From CAG-488 sp051881315 (GTDB taxonomy: Bacteria; Bacillota; Clostridia; Oscillospirales; Acutalibacteraceae), in assembly GCA_051881315.1 (NCBI GenBank), contig JBJEPQ010000050.1, forward strand, positions 15,645 through 79,644: a stretch of 64,000 bases of DNA. The letters are read 5' to 3'. Below are positions 8,864 through 18,058 of the stretch, one piece after another; positions within the stretch are counted from its first letter, which is position 1, and each line of letters starts with the position of its first letter. The position numbers and the translations under genes are program-made. The notes below the pieces were generated by a model. That model worked only from the letters and a program-made list of their open reading frames with translations. It made no database searches and was not told where the DNA came from.

Positions 8864-11800
8864 ATGCTTAATATACCTAAATATTATGAAGATCCCAAAA
8901 CTCTTCACGTCGGCTGTGAGGAGCCACGTTCATATTTCATTCCCTTCCTCAACGAGGAAAACGCTCTGACAAAGTCGAGAGAGGAGTCGAAATATTTTCA
9001 GCTTCTCAACGGAGAATGGGATTTCAGGTTTTATAAGTCGATAATTGACGTTGAGGACGGCTTTTACGCCGAGGACTATGAGCTTGACGGAAATTATAAC
9101 AAAATCAAGGTGCCGATGAACTGGCAGATGGATCTTGACAAGGGGTACGATGTGCCGAACTACACAAATCAGCGTTACCCCTACCCCTGCGATCCGCCCT
9201 ATGTGCCTGACGACAATCCGTGCGGAGTTTATCTGCGTGATTTTGAGCTTGACGAGAATTCGATGAACCGTGATCTTTTCCTCAACTTCGAGGGCGTTGA
9301 CTCATGTTTCTATCTTTGGATCAACGGCAAGTTCGTAGGTTACAGCCAGGTCAGCCATATGACAAGCGAATTTAATATCACGGAGTTTGCACACGTCGGC
9401 GTCAACAGGATCGCCCTGCTTGTTCTCAAGTGGTGCGACGGCTCTTATCTTGAGGATCAGGATATGTGGAGACTCAGCGGTATTTTCCGTGATGTATATA
9501 TCCTCAAGAGAAGCCGCAGAGGAAGAATTAAGGATTTCTATGTCACAACGGAGCTTAAAAAGAAGTTTACGAAGTGTATCGTCAATGTCGATCTTGACAT
9601 CATCGGAGACAGAAACGTCACTTACAGACTTGTTTCTCCCCACGGTGAGAATATCGACGCAGGCGAAAGCGCAAACGGCAAAATAAAGATAAAGTTTGAC
9701 AATCCTATCCTTTGGAGCGACGAGGCTCCCCTGCTCTACGATCTTTTCCTCGACGTATCGGACGAGGTCGTGCTCGTAAAGCTCGGAATAAAGGATCTCA
9801 CGATATCCCGTTCCGTTCTTTATCTCAACGGACAGAAGATCAAGATCAAGGGCGTAAACCGCCACGATTCTCACCCGATCTACGGACATGCAACGCCGAT
9901 CGAACACGTTCTTGAGGATCTTTATATCTTCAAGCGTCACAATGTTAATGCCGTTCGTACCTCTCACTATCCGAACGATCCCCGTTTCCTTGAAATGTGC
10001 GATCAGCTCGGACTGATGGTTATTGACGAGTCCGACCTTGAGGCTCACGGCTTCAGCAGCTCGATCGACGGCTTCCACTTTGAAAACTGGAGTCTGCTTT
10101 CAAACGATCCTAACTGGAAGGGCGCATATGTTGACAGGGCAAAAAGAATGTTTGAGCGTGACAAAAACCACGTTTCGGTCATCTTCTGGTCGCTCGGAAA
10201 CGAATCGGGCTGCGGCGACAATCATCAGGCGATGTACGACTATATCAAGTCCCGCAATTCAAACGTGATCGTTCACTATGAAAACGCAAATTACCGCTAT
10301 GCCGAGATGGCAGGCAAGAACATCGGCACTTCCTCCGATGTTGAAAGCTGGATGTATCCCTCGATTGATAAGTGTAAAGAGATCCTCTCAAGCAAGAAGC
10401 GCAAGAACAAGCCGCTCTATCTCTGTGAATACTGTCACGCAATGGGCAACGGCCCCGGAGATCTCGGCGATTACTGGGAGCTTATAGAGTCCGACGACAA
10501 ATTCTGCGGCGGCTGTATCTGGGAATATACCGATCATTCCGTTGCTGTCCCCGACGATAACGGCGGATACAAATACACCTACGGCGGCGACTTCGGCGAT
10601 CTTCCGAACGACGGCAATTTCTGCGTTGACGGTCTTGTTTATCCCGACAGAACTCCGCACACAGGCTTTGAGGAAGCAAAGATTGTTTATCAGCCGTTCT
10701 TTGCGGAATATGCAGGCAACGGAAATGTAAAAATCAAAAACCGCAACTTCTTCGTCGGTCTTGACGATGTGGGCATCAATTGGGATATCAAATCCGACGG
10801 CAAGCTCATCGCATCGGGAGATGTTTCGGGACTTATGCTTATGCCGAGAGAAAGCAAGGAATTTTCCATCTTCGATCCCAAGGCGTACAGCTTCAGCGGC
10901 GAAACCTATCTCACTCTCCGATTTGTCAACAGAACGGACAAGCTCTGGGCGAAGGCAGGCTATGAGATCGGACTCAAGCAGTTCAAGCTTGACTCAATCC
11001 CGACAGCAAAGGTCAATCTTCCGACAGCCTCCATTGTCTTTGACGAGAGTGAAAGATATGTTGAAATTTCGGTCGGCACCGTGAAATATGTCTTTGACAA
11101 GGCGTACGGAAAGCTCAGCAAAATGAGCTTCGGCTCTACCGAGCTTCTTTCACAGCCCGTTGAGCTTAACCTTTTCCGTGCCTATATCGACAATGACTCC
11201 TACCACCGTCAGAATTGGGAGCAGATCGGAATGGAAAGACTTAAACAAAAGTGCCGTTCGCTGACGGTTGAAAAATCAGACGAAAAGGTAGTTATAACAG
11301 TCAATATGTCCTTCGGAACATATGAATTTGAGCCTGTTTTTGCAGGAAAGATCGTTTATACCTTCCTCCCCGATTCAAGCGTACTCATAAATGTAAACGG
11401 CGAGAGCAGCAAGAGGCTTGACACCCTGCCGAGAATGGGTATTCAGCTCATTATGCCTGAGGGCTTTGAGAGCTACGAATACTACGGCTACGGTCCCAAG
11501 GAGAGCTATATCGACAAGAAGCGTTACACCACGGTTGACCTCTACAAGACAACCGTTACGGATAACTTTGAGCATTATGTCCGTCCTCAGGAGAACTCCT
11601 CACACTATGCGGTAAAATGGACAAAGATATTCAACGCAGACGGAATAGGTCTTCTCTGCCGAGGTGAGAACATCAACGATTTCTCGTCGAATGCTCAGCA
11701 TTTCACACCTCAGCTTCTTCGTGAGACAAAGCACGACTATGAGCTTGTACCGATGAAAGAGACTGTTCTCAGCCTCGACTTCAAGCAGAACGGAATCGGC

Positions 11801-11917
11801 TCCGGCTCCTGCGGTCCCGATGCGGCAGACAAGTACAGACTTACCGACAAGAAATTTGATTTCACATTCAAAATTCTTCCGGCAAAGGTTGACGATATTG
11901 ATCCGTTCACCGTATAA
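8864..11917 (+). CDS. lacZ: Beta-galactosidase, LacZ type (glycoside hydrolase family 2)
   Basis: 1017 residues, the normal LacZ length, with all five domains: sugar-binding domain, two Ig-like domains around the TIM barrel, and the large C-terminal small-chain domain (YYGYGPKESYIDK region). The acid/base Glu is in SLGNESGCGD (near 445) and the nucleophile Glu in CEYCHAMGN (near 521). It hydrolyses terminal beta-galactosides in the cytoplasm. The start at 8864 is preferred because GGAGG lies 7 bp upstream; an in-frame TTG at 8846 would put that ribosome site inside the gene. It follows the shorter family 2 enzyme in the same operon. No sugar transporter lies beside it. Confidence 0.92.
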   Translation: MLNIPKYYEDPKTLHVGCEEPRSYFIPFLNEENALTKSREESKYFQLLNGEWDFRFYKSIIDVEDGFYAEDYELDGNYNKIKVPMNWQMDLDKGYDVPNYTNQRYPYPCDPPYVPDDNPCGVYLRDFELDENSMNRDLFLNFEGVDSCFYLWINGKFVGYSQVSHMTSEFNITEFAHVGVNRIALLVLKWCDGSYLEDQDMWRLSGIFRDVYILKRSRRGRIKDFYVTTELKKKFTKCIVNVDLDIIGDRNVTYRLVSPHGENIDAGESANGKIKIKFDNPILWSDEAPLLYDLFLDVSDEVVLVKLGIKDLTISRSVLYLNGQKIKIKGVNRHDSHPIYGHATPIEHVLEDLYIFKRHNVNAVRTSHYPNDPRFLEMCDQLGLMVIDESDLEAHGFSSSIDGFHFENWSLLSNDPNWKGAYVDRAKRMFERDKNHVSVIFWSLGNESGCGDNHQAMYDYIKSRNSNVIVHYENANYRYAEMAGKNIGTSSDVESWMYPSIDKCKEILSSKKRKNKPLYLCEYCHAMGNGPGDLGDYWELIESDDKFCGGCIWEYTDHSVAVPDDNGGYKYTYGGDFGDLPNDGNFCVDGLVYPDRTPHTGFEEAKIVYQPFFAEYAGNGNVKIKNRNFFVGLDDVGINWDIKSDGKLIASGDVSGLMLMPRESKEFSIFDPKAYSFSGETYLTLRFVNRTDKLWAKAGYEIGLKQFKLDSIPTAKVNLPTASIVFDESERYVEISVGTVKYVFDKAYGKLSKMSFGSTELLSQPVELNLFRAYIDNDSYHRQNWEQIGMERLKQKCRSLTVEKSDEKVVITVNMSFGTYEFEPVFAGKIVYTFLPDSSVLINVNGESSKRLDTLPRMGIQLIMPEGFESYEYYGYGPKESYIDKKRYTTVDLYKTTVTDNFEHYVRPQENSSHYAVKWTKIFNADGIGLLCRGENINDFSSNAQHFTPQLLRETKHDYELVPMKETVLSLDFKQNGIGSGSCGPDAADKYRLTDKKFDFTFKILPAKVDDIDPFTV

Positions 11918-11936
11918 TTTCCCCTAAATTAAACAG

Positions 11937-11975
11937 CAGGCTTGTGTGACGATATGCCACGCAAGCCTGTTTTTT
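11937..11975 (+). terminator. Intrinsic terminator after lacZ
   Basis: CAGGCTTGTGTG and CACGCAAGCCTG form a 12-bp stem with one wobble, followed by six T. It lies between convergent genes and may also weakly stop transcription from the other side. Confidence 0.85.
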
Positions 11976-12040
11976 CATAAAAAATCTCCGCCGCACCGAA
12001 TGAACGGCACGACGGAGCGGTGATTACCGAGATTAACAAG

Positions 12041-12283
12041 TCAGGCGACGTAAGGATATATCTTCGTGTTCTTCTGCTGATCCTCTCTCCTGCGGCGAGC
12101 CTGCTGAGCGGCACGCTTTTTGGCGATCGCCTTTTTACGCCTGCGGATATAAATTCTCTTGGCGATCATACGGATCACCTTATCCTCAAAGTCGATAAAC
12201 TTCTGCTCATGCAGAACTCCGAAAATTACAAATAAAACTGCCGCTATCTCGATTATTGTTCTTATTGCAAATGCTGTTGTCAT
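12041..12283 (-). CDS. Small single-pass membrane protein with a very basic tail, under a LexA-type box
   Basis: 80 residues. The N-terminal part holds one hydrophobic helix (about residues 8-24), followed by FEDKVIRMIAKR and a tail that is almost entirely Arg/Lys (RRRKKAIAKKR, ARRRRED). A perfect AGGAGG precedes the ATG, and the promoter has consensus hexamers with a LexA/DinR-type operator just downstream of the expected transcription start. I do not recognise the family. Size, topology and SOS-type control resemble small DNA-damage-induced division inhibitors (YneA, SidA and DivS are analogues), but there is no sequence evidence for that role. The basic tail could face the cytoplasm and touch DNA, RNA or acidic lipids. 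Confidence 0.75.
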   Translation of the reverse strand: MTTAFAIRTIIEIAAVLFVIFGVLHEQKFIDFEDKVIRMIAKRIYIRRRKKAIAKKRAAQQARRRREDQQKNTKIYPYVA

Positions 12284-12316
12284 AATAAAACCTCCTGAAT
12301 TTAACCGAACGTTTTC

Positions 12317-12330
12317 CGAACGTTTGTTCT
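12317..12330 (-). promoter_or_regulatory. LexA (DinR-type) SOS box
   Basis: Reverse strand AGAACAAACGTTCG. It matches the Gram-positive SOS consensus CGAACRNRYGTTYC with both half sites GAAC and GTTC intact and the RNRY core. It covers about +5 to +18 of the transcript. A second CGAACGTTT copy (12306-12314) lies immediately downstream, and a lone half site (ATGTTCG, 12375-12381) lies above the -35. Confidence 0.75.
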
Positions 12331-12341
12331 TTACGAGTTCT

Positions 12342-12369
12342 ATTATAACAGGTTTTTCGGATTTGTCAA
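12342..12369 (-). promoter_or_regulatory. Consensus promoter of the SOS-type small membrane protein
   Basis: Reverse strand TTGACA (12369-12364), a 16-bp spacer ending in TG plus one base, and TATAAT (12347-12342). A strong promoter with the LexA-type box directly after it, as expected for a repressed, highly inducible gene. Confidence 0.8.
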
Positions 12370-12416
12370 CACAAATGTTCGATTATTTTTCAATTTACAG
12401 TCCGTTTATTTGGACT

Positions 12417-13418
12417 TTACACCGTATTTTTTGAAAAATTCATCAAAATTTGATTATCAAGCGATCCGTCAGCAAAAAATTCGCTGATATTTTCAAGCGT
12501 TGTTGAAGCAATGTTCGTCAGCGCCTCACCTGTCAGGAAGCCCTGATGAGAGGTGACTATCACGCTCGGCAAACAAATAAGTCTTGAAAGAATGTCGTCC
12601 TTGACAATAGTTGTCGAATTATCCTCGTAGAAAAGGTCGGACTCCTCCTCGTAAACATCAAGGCAGGCTCCGCCGATTTTTTCATTCAAAAGACCGTAAA
12701 GCAGGGCTTCGCTGTCAATCAGAGCACCCCTTGAGGTGTTTACAATGAAAACACCCTTTTTCATTTTTTCAATGCTCTTTGCGTTGATAATATGCCTTGT
12801 TGACGAGTTGAGCGGACAATGCAGGGATATCAGTTCCGAGCGTTTTAAAAGCGTATCCATATCGACATACTCAACATTTTCAACATTCGGGAAAACATCG
12901 TGTGCAAGCACTTTCATTCCGAAGCCCCGGCAAATGTCGATAAATGCCGCGCCGATCTTTCCTGTACCGACCACGCCGACCGTCTTGCCGTAAAGATCAA
13001 AACCCGTCAGTCCGTTCAGACTGAAATTGAAATCCCTTGTTCTGAGAAAAGCCTTGTGTATGCGGCGGTTGAGAGTCAGAAGCAAGGCCATTGCGTGCTC
13101 GGCGACCGCGTGAGGCGAATACGCAGACACTCTGACAATCGGAATTTTGCCCTGTGCATATCTGATGTCAACATTGTTATAGCCTGCACAGCGCATGGCA
13201 ATAATCTTAACGCCGAGCTTATGCAGAGCGTCGATAGTCGGTGCGGAAACATCGTCATTGACAAAGGCGCAAACTGCGTCCGAGCCTTCGGCAAGCTTTG
13301 CGGTTCGTGCGCTGAGCTTCGTTTCAAAGTAGTTTATGGTGAAGCCGTACTGTTCATTGATAATGTTGAAATATTTTTTATCGTAAGGCTTGGTATCATA
13401 AAAGCTGATCGTTATCAT
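12417..13418 (-). CDS. D-isomer-specific 2-hydroxyacid dehydrogenase (D-lactate dehydrogenase-like)
   Basis: 333 residues, normal for the family. The catalytic domain is split around a Rossmann domain with GVVGTGKIG. VNTSRGALID carries the catalytic Arg, CLDVYEEE the Glu and SHQGFLT the His, so the triad is complete. It interconverts a 2-keto acid (likely pyruvate) and a D-2-hydroxy acid with NADH, a usual fermentation sink. The start at 13418 has GGAGGG at good spacing; a longer start at 13442 lacks one. It lies 45 bp after the pyrimidine-nucleoside phosphorylase on the same strand, probably co-transcribed. Substrate preference is not certain from sequence. Confidence 0.85.
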   Translation of the reverse strand: MITISFYDTKPYDKKYFNIINEQYGFTINYFETKLSARTAKLAEGSDAVCAFVNDDVSAPTIDALHKLGVKIIAMRCAGYNNVDIRYAQGKIPIVRVSAYSPHAVAEHAMALLLTLNRRIHKAFLRTRDFNFSLNGLTGFDLYGKTVGVVGTGKIGAAFIDICRGFGMKVLAHDVFPNVENVEYVDMDTLLKRSELISLHCPLNSSTRHIINAKSIEKMKKGVFIVNTSRGALIDSEALLYGLLNEKIGGACLDVYEEESDLFYEDNSTTIVKDDILSRLICLPSVIVTSHQGFLTGEALTNIASTTLENISEFFADGSLDNQILMNFSKNTV

Positions 13419-13463
13419 GTTATTTCCCTCCGGAATTAGCATAAACGGTCAGCTTTTATTTAT

Positions 13464-14765
13464 TCATTTGATTATTTTGTAAATCAGTTTTTGATTATCC
13501 GGTTCAGTATCGCTGAAAGTCAGCGCATCGAAAAATACCTTTTCGGCTTCTTTTACCTTTGTACTGTCATCGGTATGGAATACGGCAAGCGTCTGCCCTT
13601 TTTCGACAAAATCTCCCGTTTTCTTTTTAAGTATAATTCCTGCGCTCGGATCAATGGGATCGCCCTTTTTCTCACGGCCTGCGCCGAGTATGACAGAGGC
13701 AATTCCGATTTTTTCGGCGTCCGTGTGACCGATAAAGCCCTCTTTTTCCGAACGGATTTCGATTTGATATTTCGGCTGTTTGAAAAGTGAAAAGTCGTCA
13801 ACGACATCTGCATTTCCGCCTTGTGCGGTTATCATTTCACGAAGCTTGTTAAGCGCAGAGCCGTCCTCAATCGCTTTTTCCGCCATCGTCCGACATTCCT
13901 TTTCGCTTTTGCCCGTAGCAAGACAAAGCATCTGAGCCGCCAATGTCAGACAAACCTCGGTCAGATCGCTTTCGCCCTCTCCCATAAGCGTTTTAACTGC
14001 TTCAATCACCTCAAGCGAATTGCCGATATAATTTCCGAGCGGTATATCCATATTGGTAATTACCGCCGCAATTTTCCTGCCTGCCGCCTTGCCGATCTCA
14101 ACCATTTCCCTGGCAAGGTTTTCGGACTCCCCGACGGTTTTCATAAACGCTCCGCTGCCCGTTTTGACATCGAGAACAATGCCTTGCGAGCCTGCGGCAA
14201 GTTTTTTGCTCATTATGCTTGAAGCGATAAGCGGAATACTCTCCACCGTTGCGGTAACGTCACGCAAAGCGTACAGCTTCTTGTCCGCAGGTGCAAGCTC
14301 GCCCGACTGACCGACGATGCACAAGCCGATATTATTGACCTGACTGATAAACTCATCGGGTGTAAGCTCGGTTTTGAAACCGGGAATGGCTTCAAGCTTA
14401 TCGACCGTACCGCCCGTATGTCCGAGGCCTCTGCCCGACATTTTGGCGATTTTTCCACCGCAGGCGGCAACTATCGGAGCAACGATAAGCGAGGTCTTGT
14501 CGCCCACGCCGCCCGTGCTGTGCTTATCGACAGTGTAACCGTCAATTCCGCTGAGGTCAATACAGTCGCCCGATTTCGCCATTTCAAGAGTCAGAGCCGC
14601 AGTTTCCCTGTCCGTCATACCCTGAAAATACACCGCCATACAGAATGCCGAGAGCTGATAATCGGGAATACTTTCATCGGTACAGCCCTTGACAAAGAAG
14701 CTGATTTCTTCATCGCTCAGCTCACCGCCGTTGCGTTTCTTGTGAATAATATCGTACATTCGCAT
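13464..14765 (-). CDS. pdp: Pyrimidine-nucleoside phosphorylase (thymidine phosphorylase family)
   Basis: 433 residues, full length. The signature SGRGLGHTGGTVDKLEA lies near residues 108-124 and KHSTGGVGDKTS near 80. It phosphorolyses uridine or thymidine to the base and (deoxy)ribose-1-phosphate in the cytoplasm. Bacillus-type Pdp accepts both uridine and thymidine, while DeoA prefers thymidine; the sequence alone does not separate the two with certainty. AGGGTGAT gives the start at 14765. It is first of a two-gene set with the 2-hydroxyacid dehydrogenase, so released pentose phosphate could enter fermentation. Confidence 0.9.
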   Translation of the reverse strand: MRMYDIIHKKRNGGELSDEEISFFVKGCTDESIPDYQLSAFCMAVYFQGMTDRETAALTLEMAKSGDCIDLSGIDGYTVDKHSTGGVGDKTSLIVAPIVAACGGKIAKMSGRGLGHTGGTVDKLEAIPGFKTELTPDEFISQVNNIGLCIVGQSGELAPADKKLYALRDVTATVESIPLIASSIMSKKLAAGSQGIVLDVKTGSGAFMKTVGESENLAREMVEIGKAAGRKIAAVITNMDIPLGNYIGNSLEVIEAVKTLMGEGESDLTEVCLTLAAQMLCLATGKSEKECRTMAEKAIEDGSALNKLREMITAQGGNADVVDDFSLFKQPKYQIEIRSEKEGFIGHTDAEKIGIASVILGAGREKKGDPIDPSAGIILKKKTGDFVEKGQTLAVFHTDDSTKVKEAEKVFFDALTFSDTEPDNQKLIYKIIK

Positions 14766-14866
14766 AATATCACCCTGTTAATCTATTTTTAGGAAAAACA
14801 CAGTAGCTATACATAATATCATTAAAGCCGCACCGCACCATTGAGAACAATGATACGGTGCTGTTA

Positions 14867-16303
14867 TTATTTCTTCTGTGCCTTGATGAGGTTTTTGTAA
14901 AATCTTACCGCACCGGGGAGACAGTTGTACTCCATATTCTCGTTCAATCCGTGCATACCCTTCATCTGCTCGGGGCCGTAAATAACGGGAGCAAAGCGTA
15001 TGCAGTTTTTGCATATCTCCTGATAGAAACGAGCGTCGGTTGCGCCTGTCATAACGTAGGGACTTGAAGCAAGTCCGGGGAAGGTTTCGCCGATAACGTT
15101 TTCAACAAGATGATATGCTTCGCCGTTGATATCAACGGGAGCCGAATAGTCATTTGAATAAATTACTTCTGTTTCAAGACCGTATTTTTTTGCAAGCTTC
15201 TTTATGATTTCAAGGCTCTCTTTCTCTCCCTGATGGGGAATAAAGCGCATATTCGCACCAAGTGTAGCCTCCTGCGGAATTACGTTGTATGCGTCAGAGC
15301 CCGACTGCATTGTAAAGGCGATCGTGGTTTTCAGCATTGCCGCCGCCTGTGCGCTGACAGAAGGCAGAAGCGCAATCAGCAACGGCTTGAACAGCCAGAT
15401 ATTTCCTAAGAAAAATCTAAGTCCGAAATTTGAAGCATAGGGCGCAAGAGTTGAGAACATTGCCGCAACCTCAGGCAGAAGCTTCTTTTTGAACGGAGAA
15501 TGTTTTTCAACATCGGTAACGAAGGCGGAAATCCTTGCGATCGGAGTATTTTTGGACGGTGCGCTTGCGTGACCGCCTGTGCTTCGAGCGGTAAACTTAA
15601 CGTCTGCATGTCCTTTTTCAAACACACCGACCATTGCAAAATTGCCGTTGATGCCGCCGATCGGATCAGCTATTATAGCTCCACCCTCGTCGCATACGAG
15701 ATACAGCTCGATGCCCCTGCGTTTAAGCTCAGCAACGATCTTAGGTGCGCCGTCGCCGCCCCATTCCTCGGTACAGGAGGAGGCAAGATATACATCGGTC
15801 GGCGGAGTGTAGCCCTCGGCAAGAAGCTCCTCGACAGCCTCAAAGAACGCCATGACGGAAGACTTGGTGTCAGCCGCTCCTCTGCCCCAGACTTTACCGT
15901 CGGCAATGTCGCCCGAAAACGGCTCATGCGACCATTCGCCCTCGGCAGGCACAACGTCCTGATGGCTCATAAGAAGTATCGGTTTTTCCGAGCTTTCACC
16001 CTTCCAGCGGTAAAGCAAATTACCGTCGATCTCTGTTTTTTCAAGCTTTTCGTGAACGAGAGGAAAGAGCTTTTCGAGCAGCTTATGAAATCCGAGAAAC
16101 TTTTCAACTTCACTCTCATTTGTGTGAGAGGTCGTGTCATACTTTATCATCTCGGACAATTTTCCGGCAAGGCGGAGCGACTCCTGCTCGTCCTCGTTCG
16201 GCCTGTAATCGGACTTTTTCTTGGGCATTGCAAGCGTGCGTACCAATGCAATAAGCAAAAGCAGTACGATCACGGCAGGTATAATCAGAAGATATTTCAT
16301 CAT
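14867..16303 (-). CDS. Membrane-anchored M20 family metallopeptidase (PM20D1/carboxypeptidase-like)
   Basis: 478 residues. An N-terminal membrane helix (about 4-24) precedes the M20 fold. Metal and catalytic residues are visible: His114 and Asp116 in MSHQDVVP, Asp145 in GRGAADTKS, and Glu179/Glu180 in CTEEWGG. The order resembles PM20D1-type enzymes, which cleave (or form) N-acyl amino acids or dipeptides. Its ATG overlaps the stop of the upstream membrane protein by 4 bp, and a second membrane protein lies before that. The operon may import a peptide or acylated amino acid and hydrolyse it. Which side of the membrane the enzyme faces is not clear. Confidence 0.85.
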   Translation of the reverse strand: MMKYLLIIPAVIVLLLLIALVRTLAMPKKKSDYRPNEDEQESLRLAGKLSEMIKYDTTSHTNESEVEKFLGFHKLLEKLFPLVHEKLEKTEIDGNLLYRWKGESSEKPILLMSHQDVVPAEGEWSHEPFSGDIADGKVWGRGAADTKSSVMAFFEAVEELLAEGYTPPTDVYLASSCTEEWGGDGAPKIVAELKRRGIELYLVCDEGGAIIADPIGGINGNFAMVGVFEKGHADVKFTARSTGGHASAPSKNTPIARISAFVTDVEKHSPFKKKLLPEVAAMFSTLAPYASNFGLRFFLGNIWLFKPLLIALLPSVSAQAAAMLKTTIAFTMQSGSDAYNVIPQEATLGANMRFIPHQGEKESLEIIKKLAKKYGLETEVIYSNDYSAPVDINGEAYHLVENVIGETFPGLASSPYVMTGATDARFYQEICKNCIRFAPVIYGPEQMKGMHGLNENMEYNCLPGAVRFYKNLIKAQKK

Positions 16304-16983
16304 TCTGCCCCCTTATTTTTCTTGTAAATGTAGTATGAAATTCCGATGGCTATTGCGCCGGCAGGAATTATCATAAAGCTCGTTGAGCCGACAAGAGACG
16401 GCACGAGCATAAACAGCACGCTCATTACAACAAGCGGTGCAACCGCAACGCTCATATTCTTGCGGTAATACTTATATGCCATAGCTCCGAAAAGGGCGGG
16501 AACAACGCTGTCAAAAGCGGGCTGAAGCGTCGGGCTTTGGAGAACGGGCTGAAGCGGAGTGAGAGCAAGCACGCCGACCGCAAGTACAAGAATAGTTACA
16601 AGCGACGAGGTTGCAATAGAAAGAGTTGAGATAATCTCGTTTTCCTTTGTACCGCTCTTAGCTCCGACCATATCCCTTGCCGTGACGGCGCAGGGAATTT
16701 TCATATTGATGAGGTTACCCGTGATAAAAGCAAGGTATCCGCCGCCCGAACCGAGCATCGGTGTATAGATGAGGAACTCGGCAATACTGCTGACAGTCCA
16801 GACAATACCGACGGAGAAAAAGGCCTTTGCCGTTGCTCCGATGTCGGGTAAAGCGCCGAGGTATTTACCGATAAGGAACGGTGCGCCGACAAGCATAATA
16901 ACCGTTATTGCGCTGACCGCTCTGCCGAGAATATGAGTTGATTTGCTGTATTTTTCCCATACGGCATTGTTATTGTTATCCAT
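16300..16983 (-). CDS. Integral membrane protein, probable transporter subunit coupled to an M20 peptidase
   Basis: 227 residues with about six hydrophobic helices; SGGGYLAFITGNLINMKIP and the KSGTKENEI cytoplasmic loop are the most distinctive parts. I do not recognise a named family. The end overlaps the M20 peptidase start by 4 bp, and the start follows the DUF5058-like protein by 13 bp, so the three proteins are translationally linked. Two small, different membrane proteins made together suggest a heteromeric carrier. No ATPase or binding protein is nearby, so a secondary transporter is more likely than an ABC system. This is inference from topology and context. Confidence 0.75.
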   Translation of the reverse strand: MDNNNNAVWEKYSKSTHILGRAVSAITVIMLVGAPFLIGKYLGALPDIGATAKAFFSVGIVWTVSSIAEFLIYTPMLGSGGGYLAFITGNLINMKIPCAVTARDMVGAKSGTKENEIISTLSIATSSLVTILVLAVGVLALTPLQPVLQSPTLQPAFDSVVPALFGAMAYKYYRKNMSVAVAPLVVMSVLFMLVPSLVGSTSFMIIPAGAIAIGISYYIYKKNKGAE

Positions 16984-16996
16984 TTCAGCGACCTCC

Positions 16997-17752
16997 TTAT
17001 AATGCTTTTACAAGCACGGCAACCGCCATACCTGCTATCATACTGCCTGCGATCGAGAAATTGTCAACCCACGCAAGCTTCTTTTTCTCTCCGAGGAAGA
17101 CAAACAACGCCATCACAAGAGCTGACGCCGCCGCAACAATCAGCGGAAGATAATCTCCGGAGAAAGAGAAAAGTCCGTCCTTTGAAACAAACGATCCGAT
17201 ATAGCTTCCTATGTATGCGCTGACAAGACCGATAAACATTGCCGTCATAGCCTTGTCGCCGAAGCCTGCCTTACCGCTTCCGCCGTCAGAGCCGAGCTTC
17301 TTTGTATATTTCTTGTTGAAGAAAATCGAAAGCACCATTCCCCACATAATACATACGCTCATAAGCAGTGCAATCGTCGCAAAGGACTGCGGAGTCATCT
17401 CCGAAGCGGAAAGCTTCGACATTCCGACCTGCTCTGCCGCCGCCTGAGCGACCTGGGTTTCATAGTGAAGCGCACCGATAACCGAAAGGCGAAGCCACGG
17501 CCACGGGATTCCGAGACTGCCCGAAAGAGCGATAACTCCGAGGAGTATTCCCACGCTCGGCAGAACGGAAAAGGTTGCACTTGATACGATTACTCTTTTC
17601 ATTTTAGTTGTGTCCATTCCGAGTGCCTTGCCTGCCCTATATGCACGGATAAGGAAAATCACGCACACAACTGCAACGAACGCAACTATTGCGCCGCAGA
17701 TAAGGTACATCGGAGCACTGTTCAGCTTGGATAATATTGATGCTCCCTGCAT
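16997..17752 (-). CDS. Integral membrane protein resembling the DUF5058 family
   Basis: 251 residues with about six to seven hydrophobic helices; MDTTKMKRVIVSSATFSVLP and the LGIPWPWLRLSVIGALHYE region are characteristic. From memory this resembles DUF5058 membrane proteins of Clostridia; I could not confirm it. The start at 17752 has AAAGGGG in front, while an upstream in-frame GTG at 17782 lacks a ribosome site. It is first in an operon with a second membrane protein and an M20 peptidase and has its own promoter 35 bp upstream. Likely one half of a two-component carrier for the peptidase substrate. Confidence 0.75.
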   Translation of the reverse strand: MQGASILSKLNSAPMYLICGAIVAFVAVVCVIFLIRAYRAGKALGMDTTKMKRVIVSSATFSVLPSVGILLGVIALSGSLGIPWPWLRLSVIGALHYETQVAQAAAEQVGMSKLSASEMTPQSFATIALLMSVCIMWGMVLSIFFNKKYTKKLGSDGGSGKAGFGDKAMTAMFIGLVSAYIGSYIGSFVSKDGLFSFSGDYLPLIVAAASALVMALFVFLGEKKKLAWVDNFSIAGSMIAGMAVAVLVKAL

Positions 17753-17786
17753 AATAAAACCCCTTTCTTGATTTATGGTCACTTTG

Positions 17787-17815
17787 ATTATAATACTTTT
17801 TATCCGAATAGTAAA
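17787..17815 (-). promoter_or_regulatory. Promoter of the membrane-protein/M20 peptidase operon
   Basis: Reverse strand TTTACT, a 17-bp spacer and TATAAT (17792-17787). The next 170 bp up to the divergent desulfurase promoter are AT-rich with no gene; only a weak dyad (CGTCCT at 17871, AGGACG at 17916) was seen. Confidence 0.6.
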
Positions 17816-17986
17816 TACAAAAAAAGAAATATCACGCCGTTTTCGTCAAAACATGAAAAATGTATATCACCGTCCTGCAATGTCCAAAATACGCTTTTTG
17901 CATAATATGTAGTATAGGACGTGAAAAACAAGCCATATATTTATAAAAAATTTAAAGTTTATTAAACATTAAATATGATAAAAATA

Positions 17987-18015
17987 TTGAAAGTGGACGG
18001 ATCATGATGTATAAT
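17987..18015 (+). promoter_or_regulatory. Promoter of the nifS-thiI-cinA-sortase gene run
   Basis: TTGAAA (17987-17992), exactly 17 bp, TATAAT (18010-18015). The RBS GGAGG at 18046-18050 sits 8 bp before the ATG at 18059. Confidence 0.8.
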
Positions 18016-18058
18016 ATAAAAGTTAATAATGGTTTAGTGTTGCCCGGAGGTATGGACT

